From positions 1 through 64,000 of the forward strand of contig NZ_JAGGLR010000036.1 of NCBI RefSeq assembly GCF_017874715.1: a stretch of DNA of 64,000 bases, given 5' to 3'. Under the pieces are notes generated by a model that was not told the origin of the DNA, did no database searches, and saw nothing but the letters and a program-made list of their open reading frames with translations. The translations under genes and the position numbers were made by a program. This document shows, piece by piece, positions 40,948 through 49,674 of this stretch. Source of the stretch: Streptomyces iranensis (GTDB lineage Bacteria > Actinomycetota > Actinomycetes > Streptomycetales > Streptomycetaceae). Numbering within the stretch: the stretch's first letter is position 1; every line of letters starts with the position of its first letter.

Positions 40948-41817
40948 ATGCGTGATCTGACCAGCGACACCATCACCGATGCCGTGATCTCCACCATGCG
41001 GGACACCAAGGATGTCCGCGTCGCGGAGATCCTGGAATCGCTGGTGCGGCACCTTCACGCCTTCGTCCGCGATGTCGAGCTTACGGAGGAGGAGTGGGCC
41101 CGGGGAGTGGACTTCCTGACGCGCACCGGGCAGATGTGCACATCGACGCGCCAGGAGTTCATCCTGCTGTCCGACGTGCTGGGCATCACCATGCTGGTCG
41201 ACTCCCTCAGCAACCGGCGGCCCACGGAAACCACCCAGAACAGCGTCCTGGGCCCCTTCTTCAGGGAGGACAGGCCGCGGCACGCGGACGCCGCCGACAT
41301 CTCCGGAGGTCTGCCCGGGACCCCGCTGTTCTTCGAGGGACGGGTCGTGAACCGTGCGGGAGCGCCGGTGGCCGACGCGGCGGTGGACGTCTGGCACAGT
41401 GACGGGGACGGCCACTACGACGTGGATGTGCCAGGCCAGGTCGACCCGGCCATGCGCGCGCTTCTCCGCACCGACGAGACGGGACACTTCGGCTTCCGCT
41501 CCATCCGCCCGTCCAGCTACCCGATCCCGGGTGACGGCCCGGTCGGCGAACTCCTGGGCGCCACCGGCAGGTCGCTCATGCGTCCCGCCCATGTGCACCT
41601 GCTGATCGAGGCTGAGGGATTCCAGCGCGTGACCACCATGCTGTTCCCGTCGGACGACTCGTACCTGGACACGGATCCGGTGTTCGGGGTGAAGGAGTCG
41701 CTGATCACGTCCTATGACACCTACGAGGCCGGCACCGGGCCCTGCCGCGAGCTGACCGACGAGCCGTACACCGTGCTGCGGCACACCTTCGTCCTCGAAC
41801 CCCGCCCCGCGGACTGA
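40948..41817 (+). CDS. Hydroxyquinol 1,2-dioxygenase
   Basis: 289 residues, an intradiol ring-cleaving enzyme. The Fe(III) ligands are Tyr157 (GHYDV), Tyr191 (SSYPIP), His215 and His217 (RPAHVHLL), spaced almost exactly as in the Nocardioides enzyme. The helical dimer domain is N-terminal (LVRHLHAFVRDVELTEEEW). It converts hydroxyquinol to maleylacetate, which the upstream reductase uses. ATG at 40948 has GGAG upstream. The STAND regulator starts 18 nt after the stop. Confidence 0.94.
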   Translation: MRDLTSDTITDAVISTMRDTKDVRVAEILESLVRHLHAFVRDVELTEEEWARGVDFLTRTGQMCTSTRQEFILLSDVLGITMLVDSLSNRRPTETTQNSVLGPFFREDRPRHADAADISGGLPGTPLFFEGRVVNRAGAPVADAAVDVWHSDGDGHYDVDVPGQVDPAMRALLRTDETGHFGFRSIRPSSYPIPGDGPVGELLGATGRSLMRPAHVHLLIEAEGFQRVTTMLFPSDDSYLDTDPVFGVKESLITSYDTYEAGTGPCRELTDEPYTVLRHTFVLEPRPAD

Positions 41818-41835
41818 TCCCGGCGGCCGCACACC

Positions 41836-44800
41836 ATGACGAGGCGGTCATCCATGAGCGGCGGCGATCCGGGCGAGAGGGGTGGCGCCCTGCCCCGGTT
41901 GCCCGGCCATGTCATACCCCGGCCGAGGCTGGTCCGCGGGATCCATCGGCTGCTGGACCGGTACCCGGTGCTCGTCGTGGCCGCTTCGGCGGGGTCGGGC
42001 AAGACGATCGCCGTGGTCCAGGCCGCACGGGCGCTGTCCCGACCTGTCGCCTGGGTATCGCTCGCCGGGATGCCCGGCAACGCAGGTCCCGGTGCCGACG
42101 GGCCGGCGCTGACGCGCCTTCTCACGGCGGCCGTCGAGCCGCATGCGCCGGCCGCGGCGACCGCGCTGACCGATGCACTGGCGCGTGGACTCTCGGCGTC
42201 GGAGGCCGGTGTCCTGCTCGCCAGGGCGCTCGCCGGGACGGACCTGGTGCTGGTGCTCGACCGCGTGGAGACGATCGGAGGGTGCGCCGGTGCGGAGGGG
42301 CTGCTCGACGCACTCGTCGGAAGTCTGCCGGAAGGGCCGCGGCTGGTACTGATCTCCCGCGTGGAGCTGCCCCCGGGGCTCGGTGGCCTCGGCGATGTCC
42401 ATCGCGTCGCCTTCCTCGAGGACGGGGAGCTGGCCTTCGACGTGGCCGAGGCCGCCGAAGCCCTGCGGGGCACCGACCGGGGCTCCGACCGGGGCGACGA
42501 CCCGTCCCACCTGGTGGCGGCGACGGGCGGCTGGGTCACCGGAGTCCTGTACGACTGGTGGGGCGCCGACGCGGCCGCCTCCGCCGCACAGCACGAGTGC
42601 CTCGCGGCCGGGCTGCTGACCCAGCTCACGCCCGCGGAGGCGGCCCTGCTCATCCGTACGAGCCTGCTCGACGACGGGGTGACGGCCGAGCGGGCGGGCG
42701 CCCTCGGACTGGTGTCGCCGGACCGGACGATGGCCGCCCTCCGCGGCCGACGGCTGCCGCTCAACTGGTCCGCCGACGGCAGCCGGATGGTCGCACTGCC
42801 GCGGTTCCGTCACCATCTCCAACGGCGGATCGAATGCCTGGACGCGGACGCCCTGCGGGTGCTGCGCCGGGGGTACGCCACGTTGCTCCAGGGCCGGGGG
42901 CGCCACGAGGATGCCGTGGCCGAGCTGCTCATGAGCGGTGACACCGCCGCCGCCCGACACGTCGCCGAACGTGCGCTGCCCGATGTACTCGGGCGATTCG
43001 ACCTGACGACCGCCGAGGGCTGGCTCGACCGGATGCGCCCGGCGCCCACTCCGAGCCTGGCCTCCGCGGCGCTCCGTGTCGCCTTCGGGCTCGAACAGTG
43101 CTGGCGGGGCGTGCAGTTGGCCGACCACCACGGCCGTGGGTGGTGGCGTGGCCTCGCCGAACAGCCGGGCGGCGAGGAGGACTTGGCCCTGCTGGTGTGG
43201 TGTCTCTGGCACGCTGGGAGGATCGACGGGGCGCGCGAGATCCTGGGCGTCATGCCGTCCGGGCACCCCCGCGACATCGCGGCGGCCGTGCTGGCTCTGG
43301 CGGACGACAGCGCACCCCGGCTCGCCCCGGACGTACTCGACCGGGTCGCGGGCCCCCTCGAGGCCATGGTGATGCGCCTCGCCTACCGGTCCGGCCACCT
43401 CCGCGAGCTGCGGGACAGCACCTCCGGCGCCTGGCGGAGGGTGGCGGGGACGCCATGGAGGGTCGCGGCGCTGCGCGCCGAGGGACGTATCTCCCGGGCG
43501 GAGGAGGCGTACGCGGCGGTCGGAGACGGACCGGGGCCCGTCTGGCTGGCGGCCTTCGAGGCCGCGGAGCTGATGGCGGACCTCGGACGCCGGGACGACG
43601 CGTGGTCCGCACTGCTGGCCGGGCGGCGGCGGATCGCGTCGACCGGCTCCCGCGTGTACGAGATCCTCAGCCTGCTCCTCGAGGCGAAACTGGCCCTGCG
43701 CCTGGATCGCGACCCGCCACGAGCGGCTCGGGCGCTCGCCGAGGCGGAGCGCAGAGGCTGCGCGCACTACGCGTTCACCGCGGAACTGGCCGGCACCTGG
43801 CGGGGCCTGGCGCTGCTGCTGACCGGCCGCGACCACGACGCCGTGCCCCACCTCACCACCGCGGTCTCCGCCATGCGCGGGGGCGACAGACATCTCGAAC
43901 TCCCCACGGCAGCCGTCTACTTGAGCGAGGCGCTGTGGCGCACCGGCGACGAGGACGGTGCGGACGCCGCCGCCGATCTGGCCCTGGAGGTCGCGACCGC
44001 CCAGGGCCCCCGCAATCTGCTGTTGCAGGCCCTGGAGGACGTGCCCTCCGTCGCCGTGCGCCGGGCCGACGCGGAACCCACCCACTCCTCACGCTGGCAC
44101 GAGCTCGTGTCCGCGCTCGCCACCGCGAGACCGGTGACCGGGTGTGCCGAACCCCTGCTGACGCTGGAGGACTTCGGCCCGGTGCGGCTGGCCGCCGACG
44201 GGCGGGAGGTCCGTCCTCGTCTGGCCAAGAGCGTCGAGTTGCTCGCCTATCTGCTGGACCAACCCTCGGCGGGCGCCAGGCGCCAGGCCCTCTTGGAGGC
44301 GCTGTTCCCCGGCCGCAGCGACGCCACGGGGCGCAGCTACCTTCGGCAGGCCGTCTACCGGCTGCGCGAGGTGCTGCCCGACGGGCTGTCGCTCCTCCAG
44401 GACGGTGACGCGTACCGCCTGACACCGGCGTCCGCCGTCGTGAGCGCCTCGGGGACCCTGCGGCGACTGCTCGCGGAAGCCGCGCGGCAGGACGGCGAGC
44501 ACCGGTGGGACACCCTGCGGCGCGCCCTGGCCATCGCCGAACGCGGCTCGTACTTCGACTCCCTCTCGACCCACTGGCTCGACACCAGGCGCGCCGAACT
44601 CGACTCCGCCCTCCTGCGGGCCCGTGTGGACGCGGCGGCCGTGGCGCTGCACCTCGGCCGCGTCCGGGAGGCCCGCCGGCTCGCGCGTGCCGTGCTGGAC
44701 AGCGATCCCTACCGGGAGCAGGCGTGGCGGCTCGCCCTGTGCGCCGCGGAGGCGGCCGGATCGGACGATGAACTGCTCGACCTGTACCGGGGCTATCTGG

Positions 44801-44871
44801 GCGTCATGAAGGAGCTGGGAGTGCCGCCGTCCGCGGACCTGCGACGGCTGGTCGACCGATTGCGCCGTTGA
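41836..44871 (+). CDS. STAND ATPase regulator with C-terminal BTAD/winged-helix domain
   Basis: 1011 residues. A MalT-like ATPase begins near residue 30 (VIPRPRLVRGIHRLLDRYPV; Walker A ASAGSGKT), followed by a long helical repeat region. The last 230 residues hold an OmpR-type winged helix (LEDFGPVRLAADGREVRPRL) and a BTAD-like domain (AVYRLREVLPDG; YLGVMKELGVPPSADL). SARPs have this DNA-binding unit at the N-terminus; here it is C-terminal. It starts 18 nt after the dioxygenase stop, so it is in that operon and probably controls hydroxyquinol genes. Confidence 0.87.
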   Translation: MTRRSSMSGGDPGERGGALPRLPGHVIPRPRLVRGIHRLLDRYPVLVVAASAGSGKTIAVVQAARALSRPVAWVSLAGMPGNAGPGADGPALTRLLTAAVEPHAPAAATALTDALARGLSASEAGVLLARALAGTDLVLVLDRVETIGGCAGAEGLLDALVGSLPEGPRLVLISRVELPPGLGGLGDVHRVAFLEDGELAFDVAEAAEALRGTDRGSDRGDDPSHLVAATGGWVTGVLYDWWGADAAASAAQHECLAAGLLTQLTPAEAALLIRTSLLDDGVTAERAGALGLVSPDRTMAALRGRRLPLNWSADGSRMVALPRFRHHLQRRIECLDADALRVLRRGYATLLQGRGRHEDAVAELLMSGDTAAARHVAERALPDVLGRFDLTTAEGWLDRMRPAPTPSLASAALRVAFGLEQCWRGVQLADHHGRGWWRGLAEQPGGEEDLALLVWCLWHAGRIDGAREILGVMPSGHPRDIAAAVLALADDSAPRLAPDVLDRVAGPLEAMVMRLAYRSGHLRELRDSTSGAWRRVAGTPWRVAALRAEGRISRAEEAYAAVGDGPGPVWLAAFEAAELMADLGRRDDAWSALLAGRRRIASTGSRVYEILSLLLEAKLALRLDRDPPRAARALAEAERRGCAHYAFTAELAGTWRGLALLLTGRDHDAVPHLTTAVSAMRGGDRHLELPTAAVYLSEALWRTGDEDGADAAADLALEVATAQGPRNLLLQALEDVPSVAVRRADAEPTHSSRWHELVSALATARPVTGCAEPLLTLEDFGPVRLAADGREVRPRLAKSVELLAYLLDQPSAGARRQALLEALFPGRSDATGRSYLRQAVYRLREVLPDGLSLLQDGDAYRLTPASAVVSASGTLRRLLAEAARQDGEHRWDTLRRALAIAERGSYFDSLSTHWLDTRRAELDSALLRARVDAAAVALHLGRVREARRLARAVLDSDPYREQAWRLALCAAEAAGSDDELLDLYRGYLGVMKELGVPPSADLRRLVDRLRR

Positions 44872-44999
44872 GCGGACGGGCCGGGTGAACTCCGGGCGGT
44901 GTCACGCCCAGGGCCGTGATTTCTCCCGCGTTAACAGCCGGAGTCGCACGCTTCACACCAGCCACCAGGGTTCAGCTCCCCTTCCACGGAGGTCCTCCG

Positions 45000-45482
45000 A
45001 TGATGGAAACCGTTGACACCACACTCGATTTCCGAGGCGCGATGAGCCGGCTCGCCACGGGCGTCAGCGTGATCACCACCCGCTCCGGATCCACACCCAT
45101 CGGCATGGCGGCGAGCGCCGTGTGCGCCCTGTCCCTGGACCCGCTCCAGCTGCTCGTGTGCGTCGGCAACCACCTGTACACGCGGACCGCGATCGCGGAG
45201 CACGGCCGCTTCGCCGTCAATGTCCTCGGCGAGGACGGCGAGCACCTGGCGCGGAACTTCGGCGCCTCCAAACCGGACAAGTTCGCGGGGGTCGAGACCG
45301 CCGACGACCACGGGGTGCCGGTGCTGAAGGACGCCATCGCGGCAGTCGTGTGCGATGTCGCCGAGGCGCTGCCCGGCGGCGATCACACCATCTTCGTGGG
45401 TGACGTCCGCCAATGCGCGCACCGGGTGGACGGCCGGCCGCTGCTCTACTTCGCGGGAGGGTTCGGCGGGTTCAGGCACTAA
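45000..45482 (+). CDS. Flavin reductase component (HpaC-like)
   Basis: 160 residues from ATG at 45000 with GGAGG seven bases upstream. The flavin-reductase motifs are RGAMSRLATGVSVITT, GMAASAVCALSLDP and HGRFAVNVLGE; the fold is the FMN-binding split barrel. It supplies reduced flavin to the two-component monooxygenase at 48002-49516. An inverted repeat (CGGAGG/CCTCCG) covers the ribosome site and could sequester it. It is followed by a hairpin at 45557. Confidence 0.92.
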   Translation: MMETVDTTLDFRGAMSRLATGVSVITTRSGSTPIGMAASAVCALSLDPLQLLVCVGNHLYTRTAIAEHGRFAVNVLGEDGEHLARNFGASKPDKFAGVETADDHGVPVLKDAIAAVVCDVAEALPGGDHTIFVGDVRQCAHRVDGRPLLYFAGGFGGFRH

Positions 45483-45556
45483 GCGTTCCGCTGGAAGTGC
45501 CTTGACCTGCCGTCGATCGTCCCGCGGCACCGTCGTGGCTGGTCGAGCAGTTCCCC

Positions 45557-45572
45557 GCGCCCCTTCGGGCGC
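45557..45572 (+). terminator. Terminator after the flavin reductase gene
   Basis: GCGCCC-cttc-GGGCGC, set in the GCAGTTCCCCGCGCCCCTTC context that recurs between genes in many Streptomyces genomes. It lies 75 bp after the flavin reductase stop. The loop is a stable tetraloop type. Confidence 0.65.
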
Positions 45573-45745
45573 GCCACCGAACTGCAGCCGACTTCCGCCG
45601 ATCCGCTCAGCGCTGGTCGCGGCGGCCCGAAGGAGGCCGCCGCGGGGCCGTGACCGGCCCACCACCGCCCCCGATGCCGGTTCTCGCCGGGCGAGCCACG
45701 GCCGTCGGGGGCTCCGCCCGTCCCGACGACTCCACTGAAGGTGCC

Positions 45746-47983
45746 ATGTCCCGTGCAGGTGCCATGTCCCGCTCCGTGCCGGCCTTCAAGCTGCGTCCTC
45801 CGGCCCAGCCCCCGCACCTCCTGACCCGCCCGCGTCTGCTGCGCCGGCTCGACGCGGCGACCGAGCCCGTGGTGGTGGTCTCCGCACCGGCCGGTGCCGG
45901 GAAGACCGTGCTCCTGGCCGAGTGGGCGCATGGCGCGGCGGCCCGTGGCAAGTGCGCCTGGCTCAGCCTGGACGGGTACGACAACGCCCCGGGCCGGCTC
46001 TGGGCCGGCATCCTGCGGGCGTTGCGGCAGGTACGGCCGGAACTGCCCGTCCGCCTCGACCGCGATGAGTGGACGCTCGACGCATGGCTCGAGGAGATCC
46101 TGCCGAGCCTGGTGACCGGACTGGGCGAACAGGAGCCGCTCACACTGATCCTCGACGGACTGGACTCGATCACGGACGCCGACGCGGTCCACAGCCTGGC
46201 GGACTTCCTGACCCGCCTTCCACGGGGCTTCCGTGCCGTGTCGTCGACCCGGCACGTCCCCGGAAGGCCCGTGCCGACCCTGCGCGCCCGGGGTCTGGTC
46301 GCCGAACTCGACCAGCACGACCTGGCCTTCACTCCAGAGGAGGCACAGGCCGTGCTCACCGATCTGCTCGGTGCCCCTCCGGCCGCGGACACCTCGAGCG
46401 CGCTGTACGAGGCCACCGAGGGATGGGCGGCGGGGCTGTGCGTCATGGGGCGCGTCCTCGCCCGCCCGGCCGACCAGGCCGACCCCGAACGCAACGTGGC
46501 CCACGGCAGGCAAGCGGTCTCCGAGTATCTGGCCACCGAGGTGCTGTTCCGGCTCACCACGGAACAGCGCCGGTTCCTGCTGCGCACCAGCGTGCTCGAC
46601 GAGCTGAGCACCGGGCCGTGCCAGGCCCTCGCCGGGGACCGGGCGGGCGTACTGCTGCGGGAGCTCGCGCGGACCGTGCGACTGCTCGTACCCGTCGCCG
46701 CCGATCCGCCGGCGTACCGGCATCACCGGGCACTGGCCACGCTGCTCTCCGACGTCCTCACCTCCGAAGGGCCGGACACCGTCGTGTCCCTGCACCGGGC
46801 CGCCGCTCAGTGGTACTCCCGGCAGGGCGAGACGACCGCCGCCGTACGGCACTGGGTGCTCGGCGGCGATGAGCCGGCGGCCGTCGCCTCGATCCTCGGC
46901 GCCTGGGAGAAGGCGATCTCGGCGGGCCGTGGGGCGCTGGTCGCGCGGTGGCTGGACCTCCTGCCGCGCCGCACGGTCGCCGCCGACGCGCGCTTGTGCG
47001 TCGTGGCGGCGATGGCGGCTCTCTCCGGCGGCGCCCCTGAGACGGCCCGGCGCTGGCTGGACGTGGCCCGGCTCAGACAGACGGGGCCCGAGACGGTCGG
47101 CGAAGGCAGCACGGTGTCCGATGCGGCGGCCGTCGCCCAGGCCATGGCCTGCTGTCTGAAGGGGGAGGTCCTGACCGCCGACCGGCTCGGCGCGTCCGCC
47201 GTCGGCGGCACCCCGCCGTTGACGTCCTGGCGCGCCCTGGCCTGTACGGCCCGCGGCGCCGCCGCCCTGTGGACCTCCCGGTACGAGGAGGCGGAGGCAC
47301 TGCTCGGCGAGGCGACGCGTGACGCACACGCCGCCGGGCACAGCCTGGCACTCGTCCGCGCCCTGGGTTTGCGGGCGCTGTGCGCGCTGCTGGCCGGACG
47401 TCACGAGCCGGTGCGCAGGCTCAGCGACGAGGCCCTCGAAGTGGCCGCGACAACCGGCCTGAGCGGGCACTTCGTCTCCGTGTCCGCCTACATCGCCCGC
47501 GCCGGTCTGCTCCTCGAAGAGGGCCGGGCCGAGGAGGCCGCACGAGTTCTGGCCGAAGCGGAAGCGGCGCTGGCGGGCCCGCCCCGGACGTCGCACGAAC
47601 CCCACATCCGCGCCCTGTGCCACGCCACGCGAGCGCGACTGGAGAGCGCGCGGCGCAACGCGGACGCGGCGCGGGAGGCCCGCGAGGCGGCCGAGCGGGC
47701 GGCGTCCGGGTGCGAATCGCGCGGGGTACTGACGGACCTGCTCGGCCGAGCCGGTGAGGACACGGCCGTCGAGCCTTCCGCACCGAGGCCCCAGGATCTG
47801 TCGCCGGGGGAGCGCCGAGTGCTCCGCGCCCTGTGCGGCCCGCTGACCCTGCGTGAGATCGCCGCCGAGCTCCATGTGTCCCACAACACCGTCAAGACAC
47901 AGGTACGGGCCATCTTCCGCAAACTCGACGCGCACGACAGAAGCGGTGCGGTGGCCGGGGCCCGGGAGCGCGGCGTGCTCTGA
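45746..47983 (+). CDS. MalT-like LuxR-family regulator
   Basis: 745 residues from ATG at 45746; in-frame starts further up (45650) would add an unstructured tail. The ATPase has Walker A APAGAGKTVLLAEWAHG and LTLILDGLDSI. Helical repeats fill the middle, and the LuxR HTH is C-terminal (LREIAAELHVSHNTVKTQVR). A 15-bp direct repeat encodes MSRAGAMSRS at the start. It is convergent with the HpaB-type gene, 18 nt apart, and is the second large regulator of the cluster. The effector is unknown. Confidence 0.85.
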   Translation: MSRAGAMSRSVPAFKLRPPAQPPHLLTRPRLLRRLDAATEPVVVVSAPAGAGKTVLLAEWAHGAAARGKCAWLSLDGYDNAPGRLWAGILRALRQVRPELPVRLDRDEWTLDAWLEEILPSLVTGLGEQEPLTLILDGLDSITDADAVHSLADFLTRLPRGFRAVSSTRHVPGRPVPTLRARGLVAELDQHDLAFTPEEAQAVLTDLLGAPPAADTSSALYEATEGWAAGLCVMGRVLARPADQADPERNVAHGRQAVSEYLATEVLFRLTTEQRRFLLRTSVLDELSTGPCQALAGDRAGVLLRELARTVRLLVPVAADPPAYRHHRALATLLSDVLTSEGPDTVVSLHRAAAQWYSRQGETTAAVRHWVLGGDEPAAVASILGAWEKAISAGRGALVARWLDLLPRRTVAADARLCVVAAMAALSGGAPETARRWLDVARLRQTGPETVGEGSTVSDAAAVAQAMACCLKGEVLTADRLGASAVGGTPPLTSWRALACTARGAAALWTSRYEEAEALLGEATRDAHAAGHSLALVRALGLRALCALLAGRHEPVRRLSDEALEVAATTGLSGHFVSVSAYIARAGLLLEEGRAEEAARVLAEAEAALAGPPRTSHEPHIRALCHATRARLESARRNADAAREAREAAERAASGCESRGVLTDLLGRAGEDTAVEPSAPRPQDLSPGERRVLRALCGPLTLREIAAELHVSHNTVKTQVRAIFRKLDAHDRSGAVAGARERGVL

Positions 47984-48001
47984 CCCGGGCCCCGCACCGC
48001 G

Positions 48002-49516
48002 CTACGAGGCGTCCTGGCGCCGGGCGTAGTCCGCCTGGGCCGTGTACGCGGTCTCCTCCCGCTCGTCGACGCCCTCGATGCCGCAGACCTTGCGCGCGAG
48101 GTCTGCCATGCTGCCGCTCGGGGACAGCTCGGCGCGCTTCATGGTGAGGGTGCGGATGGCCAGCAGGGGCGTGCCGTTGAAGTTCTCGAAGGTGCTGATG
48201 CGGTCGCCCCAGTCGGACAGGAACAGATCGCGGATCACCCGGCTGATCCTCAGCCGGTCGTGCGGCCTCCCGACCGGTCCCGTCTGCAACGCCTCCAGCC
48301 AGGGCCGCAGTTCGGGCCGCTGCCACTGGCCCTCGGTGGGGAAGATGAGCGAGGCACGACCGGCGAGGTCGATCACCTCGTGGACCATTCCGGCGATGTT
48401 CTCGAGGTAGTACGCCCGCCCGAAGTCGAACATCAGGACGTTCGGCTTGTAGAGGCCGCCTGGGGTGGTGAACCCCTCGTCCTCCGAAGCGATCACATGC
48501 GCCCTGAGCGTCTGGTGGAAGCCGGCGAACCGGGCGATCCGGGTCTGCACCGGCGGCAGCTGGTAGGTGCCGATGTGCTCGGTGATCAGCAGGGTCAGGC
48601 CGAGCATCAGCTCGGCGCGCACCATCTGCCGGACCAGGGCCTGGTAGTGCAGCCAGTCGAAGACCCGCTGCGGGTACAGCGAGGTGTGCTTCGGGTTGCC
48701 GATGTGGAACACCCGGTCCCAGGGGATGAGCACATCCTCGAACACGATGACGCTGTCCAGTTCGTCACCCTGGGAGGCCAGCGGGTGCTCGACGTCCTCG
48801 CCGTCCCGGACGTTGCTCTCCCGGCAGATGATGGTGACCCCCGGGGTGCTGGGCTTCACCGCCCCGAAGATGATCTGCTCCGGCAGGATGCCGGGGCGGT
48901 AGAAGACCCCGATGTGGATCCAGTCCCCGAAGGCCGCGCCGGTGCTGATCGCCTTCACGCCCCGTACGGTGATGCCCTCGTCCGAGGTGCCGACCACCTG
49001 AAGGGCCGGGGACTCGGCCTGTGCGGAATCGCGCGAGCGGTCCGTCTGCGGGTCGACGAACGCCGGTGTCGTGTTGAGGTCGCCCTCCCGTGCCACGTTC
49101 CAGAAGTCGATGATGCCCTCGGTGAGGTCCCTCCCGTCGGTGCCGACGGACTGGCTGCTCCAGGGCTCCGGGTCGTCGACGTAGGTCAGCAGGACGTAGT
49201 TGTTGACGTCCGGGGTGCGCGGGACCGCCCCGGCGCCGAGCTCCCGCAGCACCGTCTCCATGTAGCGCCGCTTGCGCCGCAGGTCGTCCTTGGAGCGGTG
49301 CTGGAACCACGTCATGGACCGCCGGACGCCCTCCTCGTCCACGAACGTCATGACGTCCTGGAGGTCGGGGCGGTGGTGCAGGTCGTAGAAGTCGGCGAGC
49401 TTGCGGGCGTACGCCCGGGTCGTGGGGTGTGTGGCCACGTTGTCGACGAGCTCGTCGCCCACCCACACCGTGCGGCCGTCGTTCAGCGCCGCCAGGTATT
49501 CCTTGCCTGTACGCAC
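48002..49516 (-). CDS. HpaB-type FADH2-dependent phenol/resorcinol hydroxylase
   Basis: 504 residues. The group-D flavin monooxygenase signatures are VLLTYVDDPEPW (N-terminal), AISTGAAFGDWIHIGV, DELDSVIVFEDVLIPWDRVF and the C-terminal HEVIDLAGRASLIFP. With a flavin reductase, hydroxyquinol dioxygenase and maleylacetate reductase nearby, the likely reaction is hydroxylation of resorcinol, or of another phenol, to hydroxyquinol. GTG at 49516 follows GAGAGGAG. It is divergent from a LAL regulator (49675). Members also act on 4-hydroxyphenylacetate and chlorophenols, so the substrate is open. Confidence 0.9.
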   Translation of the reverse strand: MRTGKEYLAALNDGRTVWVGDELVDNVATHPTTRAYARKLADFYDLHHRPDLQDVMTFVDEEGVRRSMTWFQHRSKDDLRRKRRYMETVLRELGAGAVPRTPDVNNYVLLTYVDDPEPWSSQSVGTDGRDLTEGIIDFWNVAREGDLNTTPAFVDPQTDRSRDSAQAESPALQVVGTSDEGITVRGVKAISTGAAFGDWIHIGVFYRPGILPEQIIFGAVKPSTPGVTIICRESNVRDGEDVEHPLASQGDELDSVIVFEDVLIPWDRVFHIGNPKHTSLYPQRVFDWLHYQALVRQMVRAELMLGLTLLITEHIGTYQLPPVQTRIARFAGFHQTLRAHVIASEDEGFTTPGGLYKPNVLMFDFGRAYYLENIAGMVHEVIDLAGRASLIFPTEGQWQRPELRPWLEALQTGPVGRPHDRLRISRVIRDLFLSDWGDRISTFENFNGTPLLAIRTLTMKRAELSPSGSMADLARKVCGIEGVDEREETAYTAQADYARRQDAS

Positions 49517-49674
49517 GTCGTGCTCCTCTCCGGGGACAAGAGATCTGGACGGCTCGGAGCATGCGCCGCGGCGGGGTGAGCGGACGGCGCGGCACCGGAA
49601 ATCACCCGGGTGAAAGCGTCCAGCGCGGGGGAACCGGCGTTGAGGGCGATGTGGCCGTGCGGCATGCTGGCCCC

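Noticed and set aside
44987..44999. RNA thermometer or riboswitch over the flavin reductase ribosome site
   Set aside because: The CGGAGG/CCTCCG repeat is short with almost no loop, and no wider conserved fold is visible.
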